A DNA stretch of 64,000 bases from CAJBLF01 sp041663325. GTDB taxonomy: Bacteria; Patescibacteriota; Gracilibacteria; Absconditabacterales; Absconditicoccaceae. Position 1 is the stretch's first letter. Each line of letters begins with the position of its first letter. The stretch spans positions 6,670 to 70,669 of the forward strand of contig JBAZRN010000003.1 of NCBI GenBank assembly GCA_041663325.1, written 5' to 3'. Below the pieces are notes generated by a model. It did no database searches, had not been told where the DNA came from, and saw only the letters and a program-made list of their open reading frames with translations. This document shows, one piece after another, positions 20,972-32,036 of this stretch. The position numbers and the translations under genes were made by a program.

Positions 20972-22045
20972 ATGGAAAAGAATACTCAGTGATCTTTATC
21001 ATCACAGCAACTCAAAAATAAAATCATCTCCTGACTCCTTTGATGAGCGATCGGTGATGCTTTGGGTGCGCCAGTGGAAATGATTACTCAAGAGCAAATC
21101 TTTGCCAAGCATGGAAGAGTGCAAGATTATCTTCCTATCAAAGATAATATGTTTTTCAAAAAACATGGATTTGAATCAGACGAAGGATGACGAATCACTG
21201 ATGACACGATTTTGACTTTCGCACTTATCAAATCATATAATGAACTTGGCAGGCTGGATCTTGCAGATATTTTTAAAAAGCATCAAGAAGAATATGATAA
21301 GTTCCCATATGGGTTTGGCGGTGCAACCAGATTCGGCATGAAAAATATCAAAGACGGTATACCACTGGAAAAATCAGGTCAGAAAGATGCTGCAGGCAAT
21401 GGTGTCGTGATGAAACAATTCCCTTTAGCGGCTATTGCTGCAGTTAAAAATATTTCTGATGAAGAGATGGCTGAGTTGATTAATGCCTATACGAGAGCTA
21501 CCCATGATAGTGATATTGCGGTAGTAGCTTCGATAGTCCATCATAAATTCTTGAAAGAGCTTTTGAAAACTGAGTCTAAAAAGTTGAATAAAAAAGTATT
21601 GCTTCAACAGATTATTGATTTCATCACACTGTATGAAAAAAAATATCCTCAAGCGGAAAATAAAATAAGTAGCATGCTATCAAGACTTAGTGCATTTGTA
21701 GATGAGAAATCGAATAATATATCTCTCAGCGATCAAGAGATCATCGAGCATTTCGGTCGAGGGAAAATCGAAGAAAATAATCCGAAAAATATTTTTAAAT
21801 CTGGATATGTGATCTTCACTTTGTGAATCGTCTATGCTCTTTTTCTCCGTAATGGACATTTTGAATGACTGATTGACGCGGTAAATATATGAGGTGATAC
21901 GGATAGTTACGCAGCAATTATGGGGAATATGATAGGTGCATATCAGGGAATCGAGTATCAAGAGAAATATATCAATGGGCTACAAAAGAAAGAAGAGATT
22001 ATTGCTGATGTGAATAAGTTTATTGACGTATTATTTGATCAGTAA
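20972..22045 (+). CDS. ADP-ribosylglycohydrolase family protein
   Basis: DraG/ARH-type hydrolase that removes ADP-ribose from proteins or nucleic acids. The 357-aa protein has the N-terminal SGLLGGAIGDALGAPVE, the metal motif TDDT, and the C-terminal NIGGDTDSYAAIMGNMIGAYQG. Several of these Gly are TGA, so the gene is native-code. It diverges from the PP2C operon across a 322-bp region packed with operator-like sites. Together with the nadM-fused Nudix domain it suggests recycling of ADP-ribose within the NAD regulon; the link is inferred from location. Confidence 0.9.
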
Positions 22046-22110
22046 AAATAGATTGACTTTAGTTTCTGAATATATATAGTATATAAAAACAAAATTAAAA
22101 ATTTATTTAT

Positions 22111-23031
22111 ATGAAAATCCAAAGTTTATCAATCGTAGTACCAGGTGGCTGTGTAAACAATTGCGCCTGTTGTGTAAGTAAACTTCATACCGATGCCGAT
22201 TTTTACAAAAATCAAATTGAAAAGAATTATCAGTTTGAAGCTTTGTATGAACAGGATTATCTTGATAGTATGAACTTCGCGCGCGACAATGGCTGTAATA
22301 CACTCATGTTCACTGGTGATGGCGAACCGCTTATCAATAAAACATACATTCGTAAGGTAGTGGATCTCAATAAAAGATTAACCATGCCTTTCCGTTGGAT
22401 GGAGATTCAGACAAGCGGTGTGTTTCTACTCGAAGAAGCCGAAAACGGAGGTCAAAAAAATCTTCGTTGGCTACGTGATTTTGTCCGTGTGAAAACTATA
22501 TCTCTTAGTCTGTTTAACATTTTTGATTCGGATCTCAATGCGGCGTATTCAAGGCCGAAGAGCGAAAAAGCGTTCGTAAAGATCGATGAAACCTGTGCAG
22601 CAATCCGTAAGTATGATTTCAACCTAAGGCTATCGCTGAATATGGTCGATTATTACAACGACAAAAGCCCGGCGGAAATATTTGAACGCGCAAGAGCGCT
22701 TGGCGCGAACCAAATCACTATCAGGGTGTTATACAACAATGAGCAACCACAGAACGATGACGAAAAGGAAATCGCTGGCTGGATCATCAAACACAAAGCA
22801 AACGACGAAAAAATCAAGGAAATCAACGAGTACATCAAAAAATATGGTCGTCTCCTTGAAGTCCTGCCTTTCGGAGCTTATCGGTATTCAGTGCATGGCA
22901 TGTCATGTGTAGTGGATGATGATTGCATGAATTCTAACAGCGGACCTAAAGAAGAAGTTAAGTATCTCATCCTACGGCCTAACTGTAAACTTTATACAAA
23001 ATGGGATGATGAAGGATCTATACTCTTCTAA
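22111..23031 (+). CDS. radical SAM protein of unknown function
   Basis: 306 aa. The 4Fe-4S motif is CVNNCACC (CX3CX2C), followed by FTGDGEPLINKTYI, equivalent to the GGEP SAM-binding stretch. The C-terminus contains three Cys (MSCVVDDDCMN, RPNCKLYTKW) that could bind a second cluster. No UGA codon among about 15 Gly, and GC content and codon use differ from the native flanking genes, so it is probably imported. Single gene with its own terminator; no partner identifies the substrate. Confidence 0.8.
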   Translation: MKIQSLSIVVPGGCVNNCACCVSKLHTDADFYKNQIEKNYQFEALYEQDYLDSMNFARDNGCNTLMFTGDGEPLINKTYIRKVVDLNKRLTMPFRWMEIQTSGVFLLEEAENGGQKNLRWLRDFVRVKTISLSLFNIFDSDLNAAYSRPKSEKAFVKIDETCAAIRKYDFNLRLSLNMVDYYNDKSPAEIFERARALGANQITIRVLYNNEQPQNDDEKEIAGWIIKHKANDEKIKEINEYIKKYGRLLEVLPFGAYRYSVHGMSCVVDDDCMNSNSGPKEEVKYLILRPNCKLYTKWDDEGSILF

Positions 23032-23055
23032 TGCTTCTTCCCAAACAATATTATC

Positions 23056-23085
23056 CTCCGGAGTTATCTGCTCTGGAGTTTTTTT
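23056..23085 (+). terminator. terminator after the radical SAM gene
   Basis: ctccggag/ctctggag stem (one G-U pair), 7-nt loop, then TTTTTTT; starts 25 bp after the stop. Confidence 0.8.
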
Positions 23086-23194
23086 ATATTTTACTAGAAA
23101 TTATTATAATATAAAGTCAACATAATATTGAATCCACTACTGAAATCATTATATTCAGACAAAGACATATATTTATCCCTTATTTTAGTGGCTT

Positions 23195-24124
23195 ATGCTT
23201 CATAAATTCGCTCCCGACCTTTCAAACGACGCTATCTACGCTCAAGGAAACGAGATAGCAACAGTTATGGCACAAGACAAAGATGAAAAAGGAAATAGAG
23301 TATATATGTATCCGAAAGATAAAATTCTTCATGTCGCAGATTTTCTTAATCCTGTACTTGTAACTGATAGATACAAAATCAATCAAATATCAGAATACAT
23401 CAAAAGAGAGACGGTATCTACACTTTTTGATAGTCCGTTTATTACGATAGATTATGATAACGTGAAGATGAATTTTGAGAAATTTAAATATCCCGGAGTG
23501 CGATCGCCATCTATTGATACACTCTTTTTTTGCAAAACACTGAGATCGCAAGACTTCAAAAATTATTCCTCTATGATAGAGGTAGGAAGCGGTCCATGAT
23601 TTATCGCGAAATATATGGGAGAAAAAAATTTGAATCTGAAAAAAATAATTCTGAATGATATCAACCCAAATGCTCAGGGATATTTCAATGATCATTATAC
23701 TGATCCAAGATTTTCTTTTTATTTTGGCGATGCTAAAAATTATCTGGAAAACAATACATTTGATATAATTGCATGTAATCCTCCGTATATCCCTAGACCA
23801 AAAAGTATCGATGATAATCCATACGAATGACTTTCTTTACCTATCTATCTGATCCAAAATATCAAAAAGATTCTGACTGATAATGGAAAACTTTTTCTTA
23901 ATCTTTCGAGTTTATCTCTTCCTGTCATGGATGAATTTTTGAATAATCCAGAACTTGAAGTGAAAAAACTGGATAGTATGGAAGTCCCTTTGAAAGTATT
24001 TAATGTGCTCAATAACCCCGAATGGATGGATTATCTCATCAAAGAGAAATGACTCAAAAAAGAATATCGCAATGGTCACGAATATCGACAAACATTGAAT
24101 ATGTATGAAATTCAAAGAAAATAA
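23195..24124 (+). CDS. SAM-dependent methyltransferase with NPPY motif (PrmC/HemK-like)
   Basis: 309 aa. The SAM site MIEVGSGPGFIAKYM is followed by ILNDINPNAQ, FGDAKNYLE and the active-site NPPYIPRPKS, typical of N6-adenine and N5-glutamine methyltransferases. The N-terminal 130 residues differ from the usual PrmC helical domain. Four or more Gly are TGA. Candidate substrates are the Gln of release factor RF1 or a nucleic-acid adenine; the sequence does not decide. Stands between the radical SAM gene and the CoaD-CoaE fusion. Confidence 0.75.
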
Positions 24125-24291
24125 TTGAGACGTAATAAAAGGTCGAGTATAGTGAAATCCTTTTATACTATCGAAATTATACCGGCGATTTTTGATACAG
24201 AAAGTACGAACTTAAGTGAATTAATTTATGGTTTCGAAAACAGTCAGTGAAATAGTCAGAATATTTTTATTTCATCTTATAGTATTTGGTA

Positions 24292-26112
24292 ATGACAAAA
24301 GCAATCACCGGAGGATCATTTGACCCTATAACCTACTGACACAAAGATGTTATCGAAAGAGCAGCTAAGCATTTTGATAAGCTCACTGTAGGGATTGGAG
24401 TGAATGCTGATAAAGAATGAAAATATCTTTTTTCTCTTCAAGAGAGACTCTATCTTGTCCGCGAAGCTATTAAAGATATATTGAATATAGATGTGGTGGC
24501 ATATAGAGGTATGACTACCGATTACGCGCGTGAAAATGAATATAATGTTCTCGTCAGAGGATTGAGAAATGGAAAAGATTTTGACGCAGAACAAAGTTTA
24601 GAACGAGCATTCAAAAGACAACAGACACAATGACTGGATACATTTTTTCTCAATGCTAAACAATCAATGCAGGATTTGAGTTCTAGCGTAGTAAAAGCGA
24701 TACTCAAAGAACAATGAGACATTAGGCAATATGTACCTATGATAGTAAAACAGGCTATGGAGGGAAGATTGCTTTGACAATATATTGCTGGAATCACTGG
24801 CAGCGTGTGCTCATGAAAATCATTTACTACCGAACAATTTATCAAACTCTGTGAAAAAAACTGAATCCCCTCACATCACCTTGATCTCGATAAAATATGA
24901 CATGAAATTCAATGACCGCTTCAAGAACCTATCTATCAATCAACTAGACAAAAAATAATCCAAACGTTTTGAGATGATGTGGCTAATGAAGATGGTAGTA
25001 TCAACAGAAAGATTTTAGGTCCAAAAGTTTTTTCCGATCCAAAAAAATTAGAAGAACTCAATGCGATCATGTGCGATCCAATGAATGTCAGGACAAAAAG
25101 ATTAATGTACAATCAAAAATGATTGTTTCTTTATAATGCTGCATTGATAGCTGAAGCAGGAACTACTAGTAAGCTCAACAATAATATTGTATTGGTGAAT
25201 GTGTCTCCAGAAATACAAGCGAAAAGACTGTTTCAAAGACTAGAAAAAAATGGATTTTCTCCAGAAAATATATCTCAAATAGTCTCGAGTCAGATATCTA
25301 ATCAATTTACTACAGAACAAAAAAGAGATACATTAGCTAATGAGATCAAAAAAAATAAACATGGTGAAATTATAGAGCTTCAAAGTCCTTATGACGAACA
25401 AGACCTCGAGATAGCATTCAATAAAATATTGGCTCAGATAGATACGTTCGGTGAATTGCGCTTTGCTGGGTTACTCAATAGAGTATGAGTCAAAGAAGAT
25501 GCAAAAAAGGTATTCACTGAGTTAAGAAACATTTATGATAGACCTATAGCTTCTGCTGCTTGTCGAGATGAAATAGCAAAGAAGATACAAGGAAATTATC
25601 ATAAACGATTACACATTAGAGATTGTCTCAATGAACTCTATCAGGTAAAACATTTATTGAAGAATCCTGATGCAGTCGAATGTGCACTATTATTCCATGA
25701 TGTCGTATATGATCCTACGTCAAAAACCAACGAAGAAGATAGTGCAGTGTTTGCAGAAAAAATACTTATTCAACGATGATTGCCGAAAGAATTCATCGAA
25801 AGAGTTAAACAACTTATTCTTGCTACCAAACACACAAAACCCTCAACAGATAATGATAGCAAATATATCATGGATATAGATATGTCCATTTTTGGAAAAG
25901 AACTACGCCAGCATCAACAATATGTAAAAGATGTAAGGAGAGAATATTATATGTATTCTGACCAACAATATAATACATGAAGAAGTGATTTTTTGAAATG
26001 ATTGGATAAAAAAGATGTATTCCAAACTGAATATTTTAGAGAAAAATATAGTGATCAAGCAGTAAAAAATATTTCTAATGAGATAAAGTTTCTGAGTAAA
26101 TTTTTACGCTAA
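24292..26112 (+). CDS. CoaD-CoaE-HD fusion: PPAT, dephospho-CoA kinase and HD phosphohydrolase
   Basis: One 606-aa frame with no TAA or TAG. Residues 1-160 are phosphopantetheine adenylyltransferase: GGSFDPITYGHKDVIERA and LSSSVVKAI. Residues 162-395 are dephospho-CoA kinase: P-loop GITGSVCSGKSF and HLDLDKIGHEI. Residues 400-606 are an HD domain: YHKRLHIRDCLNEL and ECALLFHDVVYDP. The first two catalyse the last two steps of CoA synthesis in pathway order, as in animal CoA synthase. The HD part may act on a nucleotide by-product. TGA at many Gly. nrtR follows, its start 79 bp away. Confidence 0.92.
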
Positions 26113-26158
26113 TTGTACTACAAACAATTATTGATTTTTAGTGATAAAAGAATATTAT
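26111..26158 (+). promoter_or_regulatory. nrtR operator and promoter (autoregulation)
   Basis: Palindrome aattgtactacaaacaatt (26111-26129), one or two bases different from the operators in promoters A and B. It abuts TTGATT (26131-26136), a 16-bp spacer and TATTAT (26153-26158). Confidence 0.65.
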
Positions 26159-26191
26159 TACGGTAATGTTCTTTATTTTTTTATTTTTCAC

Positions 26192-26851
26192 ATGATCAAA
26201 CAACATATTCTTGTGACAGTAGACAATATTGTTTTCACTATCACTGAAGGAAGTCTTCAGATATTGCTTATTAAAAGACTGATAGATCCTTTTAAGGGAG
26301 AATGGGCTTTGCCGGGCGGGTTTATGCTCAAGAACGAGACTTTGCAAGAAGCAGCATATAGAGAATTAGCAGAAGAAACGAGTATAAAAAATGTCTATCT
26401 AGAACAACTCTACACCTTTTCTGAAGTTCAAAGAGATCCAAGAGGGAGAACAATCTCTTGCGCATATATGGCCTTGATAGCTAGGGAAAATATGGCGCTC
26501 AAAGCGTGATCTGACGCATCAGAAGCGAAATTTTTTGATGTGAAAAAACTGCCAAAACTTGCCTTTGATCATAAAAAAATAGTTGAATACGCGATACAGA
26601 GATTGAAACGAAAAATGGAATATACCAATGTATCGCAATATATTTTACCCAAGAAATTTACGCTCAGACAATTACAAGACGTCTATGAAACTGTCCTTGA
26701 TCAAACTATCGATGTCAGAAATTTTAGAAAAAAGATAGATAAACTTGGCTTAATCAAAGCCACAGGAGAAAAAGAAATCGGTGTCCAATATAGACCAGCT
26801 AAACTCTATAATTTCGTAGATAAAAATCTGAAGATTGTGGAAATTTTATAG
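26192..26851 (+). CDS. nrtR: NrtR-type transcriptional regulator of NAD metabolism (Nudix + winged helix)
   Basis: 219 aa. N-terminal Nudix-like domain (residues 1-135) with GGFMLKNETLQEAAYREL then AEETS, a nearly complete box; C-terminal winged-helix segment YILPKKFTLRQLQDVYETVL and FRKKIDKLGLI, as in NrtR. Known NrtR proteins repress NAD salvage genes and release DNA on binding ADP-ribose or NAD-related ligands. ATG 26192 is preferred over GTG 26141. One TGA (26507) encodes Gly, so it is a native-code gene. Its upstream palindrome recurs at three nearby operons, which ties the regulon together. Confidence 0.88.
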
Positions 26852-26860
26852 ACCAAAAAA

Positions 26861-26883
26861 AATCGTCTGAAAAACAGACGATT
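26861..26883. terminator. bidirectional terminator between nrtR and the 384-aa gene
   Basis: aatcgtctg/cagacgatt 9-bp stem with a 5-A loop. An A-run on the left gives a U-run for minus-strand transcripts from 28 kb, so it fits the minus gene best. Confidence 0.75.
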
Positions 26884-26927
26884 CCTAATATAAAGTTATT
26901 ACTTATTTTCAAGCCCGAGAATATTAG

Positions 26928-28082
26928 TTAAAATAGCCATTCCAATTCTTTATTGTTGATATAAAGAACATTTGGGGGTATGTCTATATATTCTAATGTA
27001 TCATTCTCGATTTTGTCTTCTATGTTTTTTGTGAAAAGAGAAGATAATTTTTTCACTAACTCACACCCCTGATATTTTTCAATGAGAAACTCTAATGTCC
27101 TTATTGTATATGCATATCTTCTATCAGAGATGTTGCCTGAAAGAGCAAAGATGAGTTGAGATAGTTCTTCTACTCGAGTATCTTTGCTTAGGATTTTTGC
27201 CAACTCTTTTGGTTTATATTTAGCGCCTTCAAAAAACTCTCGCATCCCATTCTCATTCTTTTTTTTCTTCTCCAGCTGTTTGTTGGTGAAGACAATAGGA
27301 ATTTCATAGTCATGTAAGTCAGCCAATCCTTTAAATTTTTCGTATATTTCGGGATACGCCTCTTTAAATGCTTCCGCAAAAACTTTGGATACATATTCTT
27401 TTGAGGTTATTCTGACTGCAAACTCAAGTGCTTCTTTATACCATTTTTCTCCGTCATCTCCAGAAAGACAGTATGATTCTTTTCTTGCTTCATATTCCTT
27501 CCATGTTCTCATTGCATCAGAAATAAGTTTTTCTTTTCTGTCATATTGCAACTTTTCAAACCACGGGAAGAAAGTAATCGGATCAGAAAATTCAATAAGA
27601 TCTGGATGAAGAATCAACGTAAATCCTTCTTTCACAAAAGAATCAACGATTTTTTTTAAGTTGGAATCAACTGTGTCACTTTTTTGGATACGCGATATCA
27701 GTTCCAACCAAGCGTCGTGTTTAAATGAAATAAATGGCACAAAATCAGCGTATCTTTCCATCCCTGACTCTGTGAATTTAAGGAATCCTTGTATCAGAGC
27801 GGTGAGTAATTTAATATCTTTGGGATTATCCTTGTCGGAAGATACCAGAGAATTAAAAAATTTGCTCATTTCTTCTAAAGAAAAACTTTCCTGAATTTCA
27901 CCCTCAGGAAATTCGTTATATCTTTCCATATCTAAAACTATTTTAGATAATTTGTATATACATGCCGTACGAATTTTTATATCATCTGGCAAATCTGCGT
28001 TATCATGGAATAGTTTTCCCAATGTATTTATGCCAGCATACGCTAGCATGTACAATTTTTCTTCAATGTTTAGTTTTTTCAT
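26928..28082 (-). CDS. hypothetical protein, 384 aa
   Basis: ATG 28082 (MKKLNIEEKLYML) is preferred; 35 more residues would be open upstream to 28187. All-helical, acidic and basic, cytosolic by composition, with no recognised domain. Segments such as ELISRIQKSDTVDSNLKKIV and FLIEKYQGCELVKKLSSLF look like a helical-repeat scaffold. No UGA codon among about 20 Gly, so either imported or codon-selected. Ends with TAA before the 26861 terminator. It is divergent from tex. Confidence 0.65.
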   Translation of the reverse strand: MKKLNIEEKLYMLAYAGINTLGKLFHDNADLPDDIKIRTACIYKLSKIVLDMERYNEFPEGEIQESFSLEEMSKFFNSLVSSDKDNPKDIKLLTALIQGFLKFTESGMERYADFVPFISFKHDAWLELISRIQKSDTVDSNLKKIVDSFVKEGFTLILHPDLIEFSDPITFFPWFEKLQYDRKEKLISDAMRTWKEYEARKESYCLSGDDGEKWYKEALEFAVRITSKEYVSKVFAEAFKEAYPEIYEKFKGLADLHDYEIPIVFTNKQLEKKKKNENGMREFFEGAKYKPKELAKILSKDTRVEELSQLIFALSGNISDRRYAYTIRTLEFLIEKYQGCELVKKLSSLFTKNIEDKIENDTLEYIDIPPNVLYINNKELEWLF

Positions 28083-28149
28083 AATATTTTTTTTATGTTT
28101 ATAGGACATATCTATACATTTACGACTTAATGTCAATAAAATTTTCTGA

Positions 28150-28177
28150 TTGTTATTCTTCTCGTGTTTTTTATAAT
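28150..28177 (+). promoter_or_regulatory. promoter of tex
   Basis: TTGTTA (28150-28155), 16-bp spacer, TATAAT (28172-28177), 31 bp before the tex ATG. Confidence 0.55.
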
Positions 28178-28207
28178 TCAGACACATTTATTTTGTAGTG
28201 TAAAAAA

Positions 28208-30550
28208 ATGGCAGATTTGATAGGTATTATCAGTAAAAAAGTCGGTATAGCTCCGAATATCGTTCGCACTATTGTCCAGTTGTTGGACGAAGGAAATACG
28301 GTTCCATTTATTGCGAGATATAGGAAAGAATTGACGGAAGGAGCGACTGATGAGCAGCTGAGAGATTTCAATGACATGTATAGTTATACGAGGAATTTGG
28401 AAGCGAGAAAAGCTGATGTTATTCGTCTGATAGAAGAAAAATGATTGATGACGGATGAGCTGAAAAAACAAATTATGGAAGCAGAAACCTTAGCAAGAGT
28501 CGAAGATCTCTATAGACCATTTAAAGAGAAAAAAAATACGAAAGCTACTATTGCTAAAGCAAAAGGTTTGGAGCCACTTGCTGATATTCTAGCGAAAGCG
28601 CAGTTAAGTAAAGAAGACTTTGAAAGTGAATCGGAAAAATTTATTAGAGATACGGGCGATGCCAAGACAAGCGTCAAAGACAGTGCAGAAGCGATTCAGT
28701 GAGCAAAAGATATTCTCGCGGAAGCAGTTTCCGATCATGCAGATCTCAGAGAAGACATCAAAGTCAGAGAAGAAAATACTGGCGTACTTGCATGTAAAAA
28801 AACTAAAACGTTTGATGATAAGTGAGTGTATAAAATCTATGGTGAATATAGCAAAAAACTTTCTGATATGCCATCTTACGCATATCTCGCGGTTTCTAGA
28901 GCTGAAACGGAGAAACAATTGCAAGTGAAATTAGAATTTTCTCATGACAAAATCCGAGAAGAAACGACGAAATATTTCTTTCCAAAAAAACACGGAACCA
29001 GTATCGTCTATGTCCAAGACGCCTGTGAAGATGGATTGCATAGATTATTATTACCATCATTAGAACGTGAAATCAGATCGGATAAAAAAAGACGAGCAGA
29101 TGAAGCTGCAATCAAAGTCTTTGGCGATAACTTGAAAAACTTGCTTCTTACGCCACCGATTAAGTGAATGACGGTGCTCGGATTTGATCCTGCATTTAGG
29201 ACAGGATGTAAACTAGCGGTTGTTGATCAGACAGGAAAATTCTTGGATAAGACGGTCATTTATCCTACTGAACCGCAGAAAAAAATCACGGAAGCTTGGG
29301 AAACGTTGAAGAAATTAGTCGATCAATACAAGATAGATTTGATTGTAATAGGAAACGGAACAGCATCGAGAGAGTCAGAAAAAGTGGTCCATGATTTCAT
29401 TGAAAAATATAAACCTTGTCCCAGACCAGGATCGGGGGTGACCACTAAATATATGATCACCTCTGAATCATGAGCATCTGTGTATTCGGCATCTAAACTC
29501 GCACAAGACGAATATCCAGATTTGGATGTGACCATCAGAGGAGCAATTAGTATCGCTCATAGAGTGCAAGATCCGCTTGCTGAACTCACCAAAATTGATC
29601 CGAAATCTATCGGTGTCGGTCAGTATCAGCATGATGTCGATCAGAAATATTTGAAAGAAAAGCTAGAAGAAAAAGTAGAGGATATCGTCAATAGCGTAGG
29701 TGTGGATGTGAATACAGCGAGCTATACCTTGCTACAATATATTGCGTGATTAAGTGAAACTGTTGCAAAAAATGTCATCGCCTATAGAGATGCTAATGGA
29801 AAATTTACCAGCAAAGCGCAGATCAAAAAAGTGAAAGGACTCGGTCCCAAAGCCTATGAACAAGCGATCGGATTTTTGAGAATCAAATGAGGAAAAGAGG
29901 TTTTGGATGAAACAGGAATTCATCCTGAGATTCATAAGCAAGTATATGCATTGATAGAGAATGAATTATGAATCAAAAAGAAGGATTTGAAATTACCGAT
30001 GCAAGTTGAAAAATATCCAGAAAACACATTAATTGAATGGTCTGAAAAATATAAAATATGATTGGAAACTTTGAAAGATGTGTTGGCTGAACTTCAAAGA
30101 CCAGGATTAGATCCTAGAGATGAACTAGAGGCTCCATGTTTTTCCTCAACTATTTTTGATATCAAAGATTTGGAAATAGGGACTAAACTGGATGGCATTG
30201 TCAGAAATGTTACGGATTTCGGGGCGTTCGTAGATATCGGATTGCATAGTGATGGACTTGTCCATAAGTCTCAAATGGCAAACTATTTTGTCGCAAATCC
30301 TGTTGATGTCGTGAAAGTCGGTCAGCAAGTAAAAGTAAAAGTCATAGGCATAGACCTAGAAAGAGAGAAGGTTTCCTTGAGTATGAAAGACGATTCAGCC
30401 CCACAGGCACCGAGAGTTGAAAGTAGATGAAGCAGTGAGAAAAAAGCGACTGAGCGAAGCAAAGGAGTCCCGCAAGGCGGGAACGAATATAATAAAAAAG
30501 ACGAGCCGCTAGGCGAGTCAACTATGAAAGGGAATATTACCTTTAGTTAA
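28208..30550 (+). CDS. tex: Tex-family transcription accessory / S1 RNA-binding protein
   Basis: 780 aa in one frame after reading more than ten TGA as Gly. Order: N-terminal helical Tex domain (GNTVPFIARYRKELTEGATD), YqgF-like nuclease fold (VLGFDPAFRTGCKLAVVD), HhH segments (VGVDVNTASYTLLQYIAG and KVKGLGPKAYEQAIGFLRI), and a C-terminal S1 domain (GTKLDGIVRNVTDFGAFVDI). Binds nucleic acid and is linked to transcription and RNA turnover. The last 40 residues (SRGSSEKKATERSKGVPQGG and on) are a low-complexity tail encoded by hairpin repeats, including tcccgcaaggcggga, which recurs at 63.8-63.9 kb. Confidence 0.95.
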
Positions 30551-30610
30551 AAAATTAGTGAAAAACTAAAAATGAAAAACTAAACGTGTAGGATTTGTCT
30601 GCTTATAGAC

Positions 30611-30627
30611 TATTGTAATTTACAATA
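30611..30627. repeat. palindrome between tex and the 5'-nucleotidase gene
   Basis: tattgtaa-t-ttacaata, 8-bp arms, inside a larger inverted arrangement (gtaggattt/aaagtcctac). It resembles the NAD-operon palindromes in its half-sites but has a shorter spacer and lies between convergent genes, so it is more likely part of a transcript end. Confidence 0.4.
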
Positions 30628-30666
30628 ATTCATAACAAAACAAAGTCCTACATTTTTCACTTTTCA

Positions 30667-31521
30667 CTATTCGCTTTTCATTATTTGTTTAAGTATCTCA
30701 TTCACTTCGTCCATTGGTCCGTCATTGAGAATAAGAATATCAAATTTTTTTTGGAATTGTTCTCTATTTTCAGGAGTGTCGTTGTTGAGAAATCAGATTT
30801 TCAATATATTTTCATAATCAAATCCATCAGCCATACGCACATCACCGAGCGAGTCGCCGAGCAAAAGAATATTTTTTCTTTCTTTAATTTCTTCGTAAAT
30901 AGGCGAATCTTTGACCACTGTTTCTCCCTTATTGAAACTATGGATAATCGGCTCTTTGATAGCTATCGCTTTACCATCTTCATCTCGCACAAATGCGTTG
31001 GAGATGATATCAATATTATCTGAAAGTTTGTTTTTATTTTCCAGACAATAATAAATAGCTTCGTATCATAGACCAGAAGCGGAAAATATCAGCAAAGGAA
31101 CGTTATTGTTTTTCAGTAGATCAAAGAAAATTTCATATCATAGTCTGAAGATAATCATTTTTGATGTCATTGCTTTTTTGATGATGTTTCTCGTCAATCC
31201 CGCCTCCAGCATCACTGCAAATTGACGTGTTCGCCATTCATGCATCGCTTTCTTTTTTTCTTCCAAGGGAATTGTGGGATCTTGTTCTATCGGATAATAT
31301 TTGTCGAAATTTATTTTTGATTTTTCGGTATATTCTGGGCCAAGGTATCCTTCTTGTTCCAAGATAGACTCTAGTGACAACCTTGGTTTCCCATCAACAA
31401 ACGCCTTGGTTAAGGTTCTATCAAAATCTGCGACGACGTGAAAATGCTCTTTGCCGTCAGCAACGAAATGAGCAATACTATCTTGAACGTGAAGAGGATC
31501 AGGAATAAGAACTTTGGTCAT
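30667..31521 (-). CDS. HAD-family pyrimidine 5'-nucleotidase (UMPH-1-like)
   Basis: 284 aa. HAD motifs: nucleophile Asp in VADFDRTLTKAF, Ser in LLIFSASGLGYEAI, and the acidic pair in ILLLGDSLGDVRMADG. The cap region is large and helical as in eukaryotic cytosolic 5'-nucleotidase III, which hydrolyses UMP, CMP or m7GMP. Rare but known in bacteria. Several Gly by TGA. Start ATG 31521 rather than the upstream ATG 31551, since the latter would overlap the lipoprotein gene. Stop TAG. Confidence 0.85.
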
Positions 31522-31535
31522 AAAGAAACTTTGAA

Positions 31536-31958
31536 TTAAAATTGCGTACAATATTGAGCATCCAATTCTTGCTGGGTTTGAGCTATCGCTTCTTTCCCGG
31601 GAACTTTTTCTGCTCAGAAGAGATGTCCGACTCTATCAGCATTCATTAATTCCATAGGCAATTTACATTCTGTACCTGTGCTTTTACCTTGATTACTGAC
31701 AGCTGCTTTGTAATCGCATATATTGCCTGTTTGTCCAATAACCTCTATATCATAATTAGAATCTGCCGAGAAAGGCATGGTAAATGTAGCTGGCGCACAG
31801 GCAAGAAAGTTTTTTTGGAGACAGTTCATGTCACTTTTACAATTCACGGTAGTTGTAGTAGTGGTGGTAGTTTGCGCTGCTGGAGCGGATGACTTGGTTC
31901 CACATCCGAACAAGAAAACAATTCCAACCAAAGGGAGAATCAGAAATAATTTTTTCAT
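31536..31958 (-). CDS. small lipoprotein
   Basis: 140 aa. Type II signal peptide MKKLFLILPLVGIVFLFGC with Cys at 19, then a short linker holding eight Thr in a row (an act/acc-rich tract), then a domain with six or so Cys (VNCKSDMNCLQK, FLACAPATF, NICDYK, GTECKLP). Function unknown. Its stop lies 14 bp before the 5'-nucleotidase start, so they share a transcript. One TGA at 31614 encodes Gly. Confidence 0.8.
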
Positions 31959-32036
31959 GAGAAAATAATAAAAAGGTAAAAGATTAATTCTATAATGCTC
32001 AGATGAGCTACGAAATCAAGAAGAAAATTATTTTCT

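Noticed and set aside
30611..30627. Palindrome as another NrtR operator
   Set aside because: Half-sites match, but the spacer is shorter and the site lies between the 3' ends of convergent genes.
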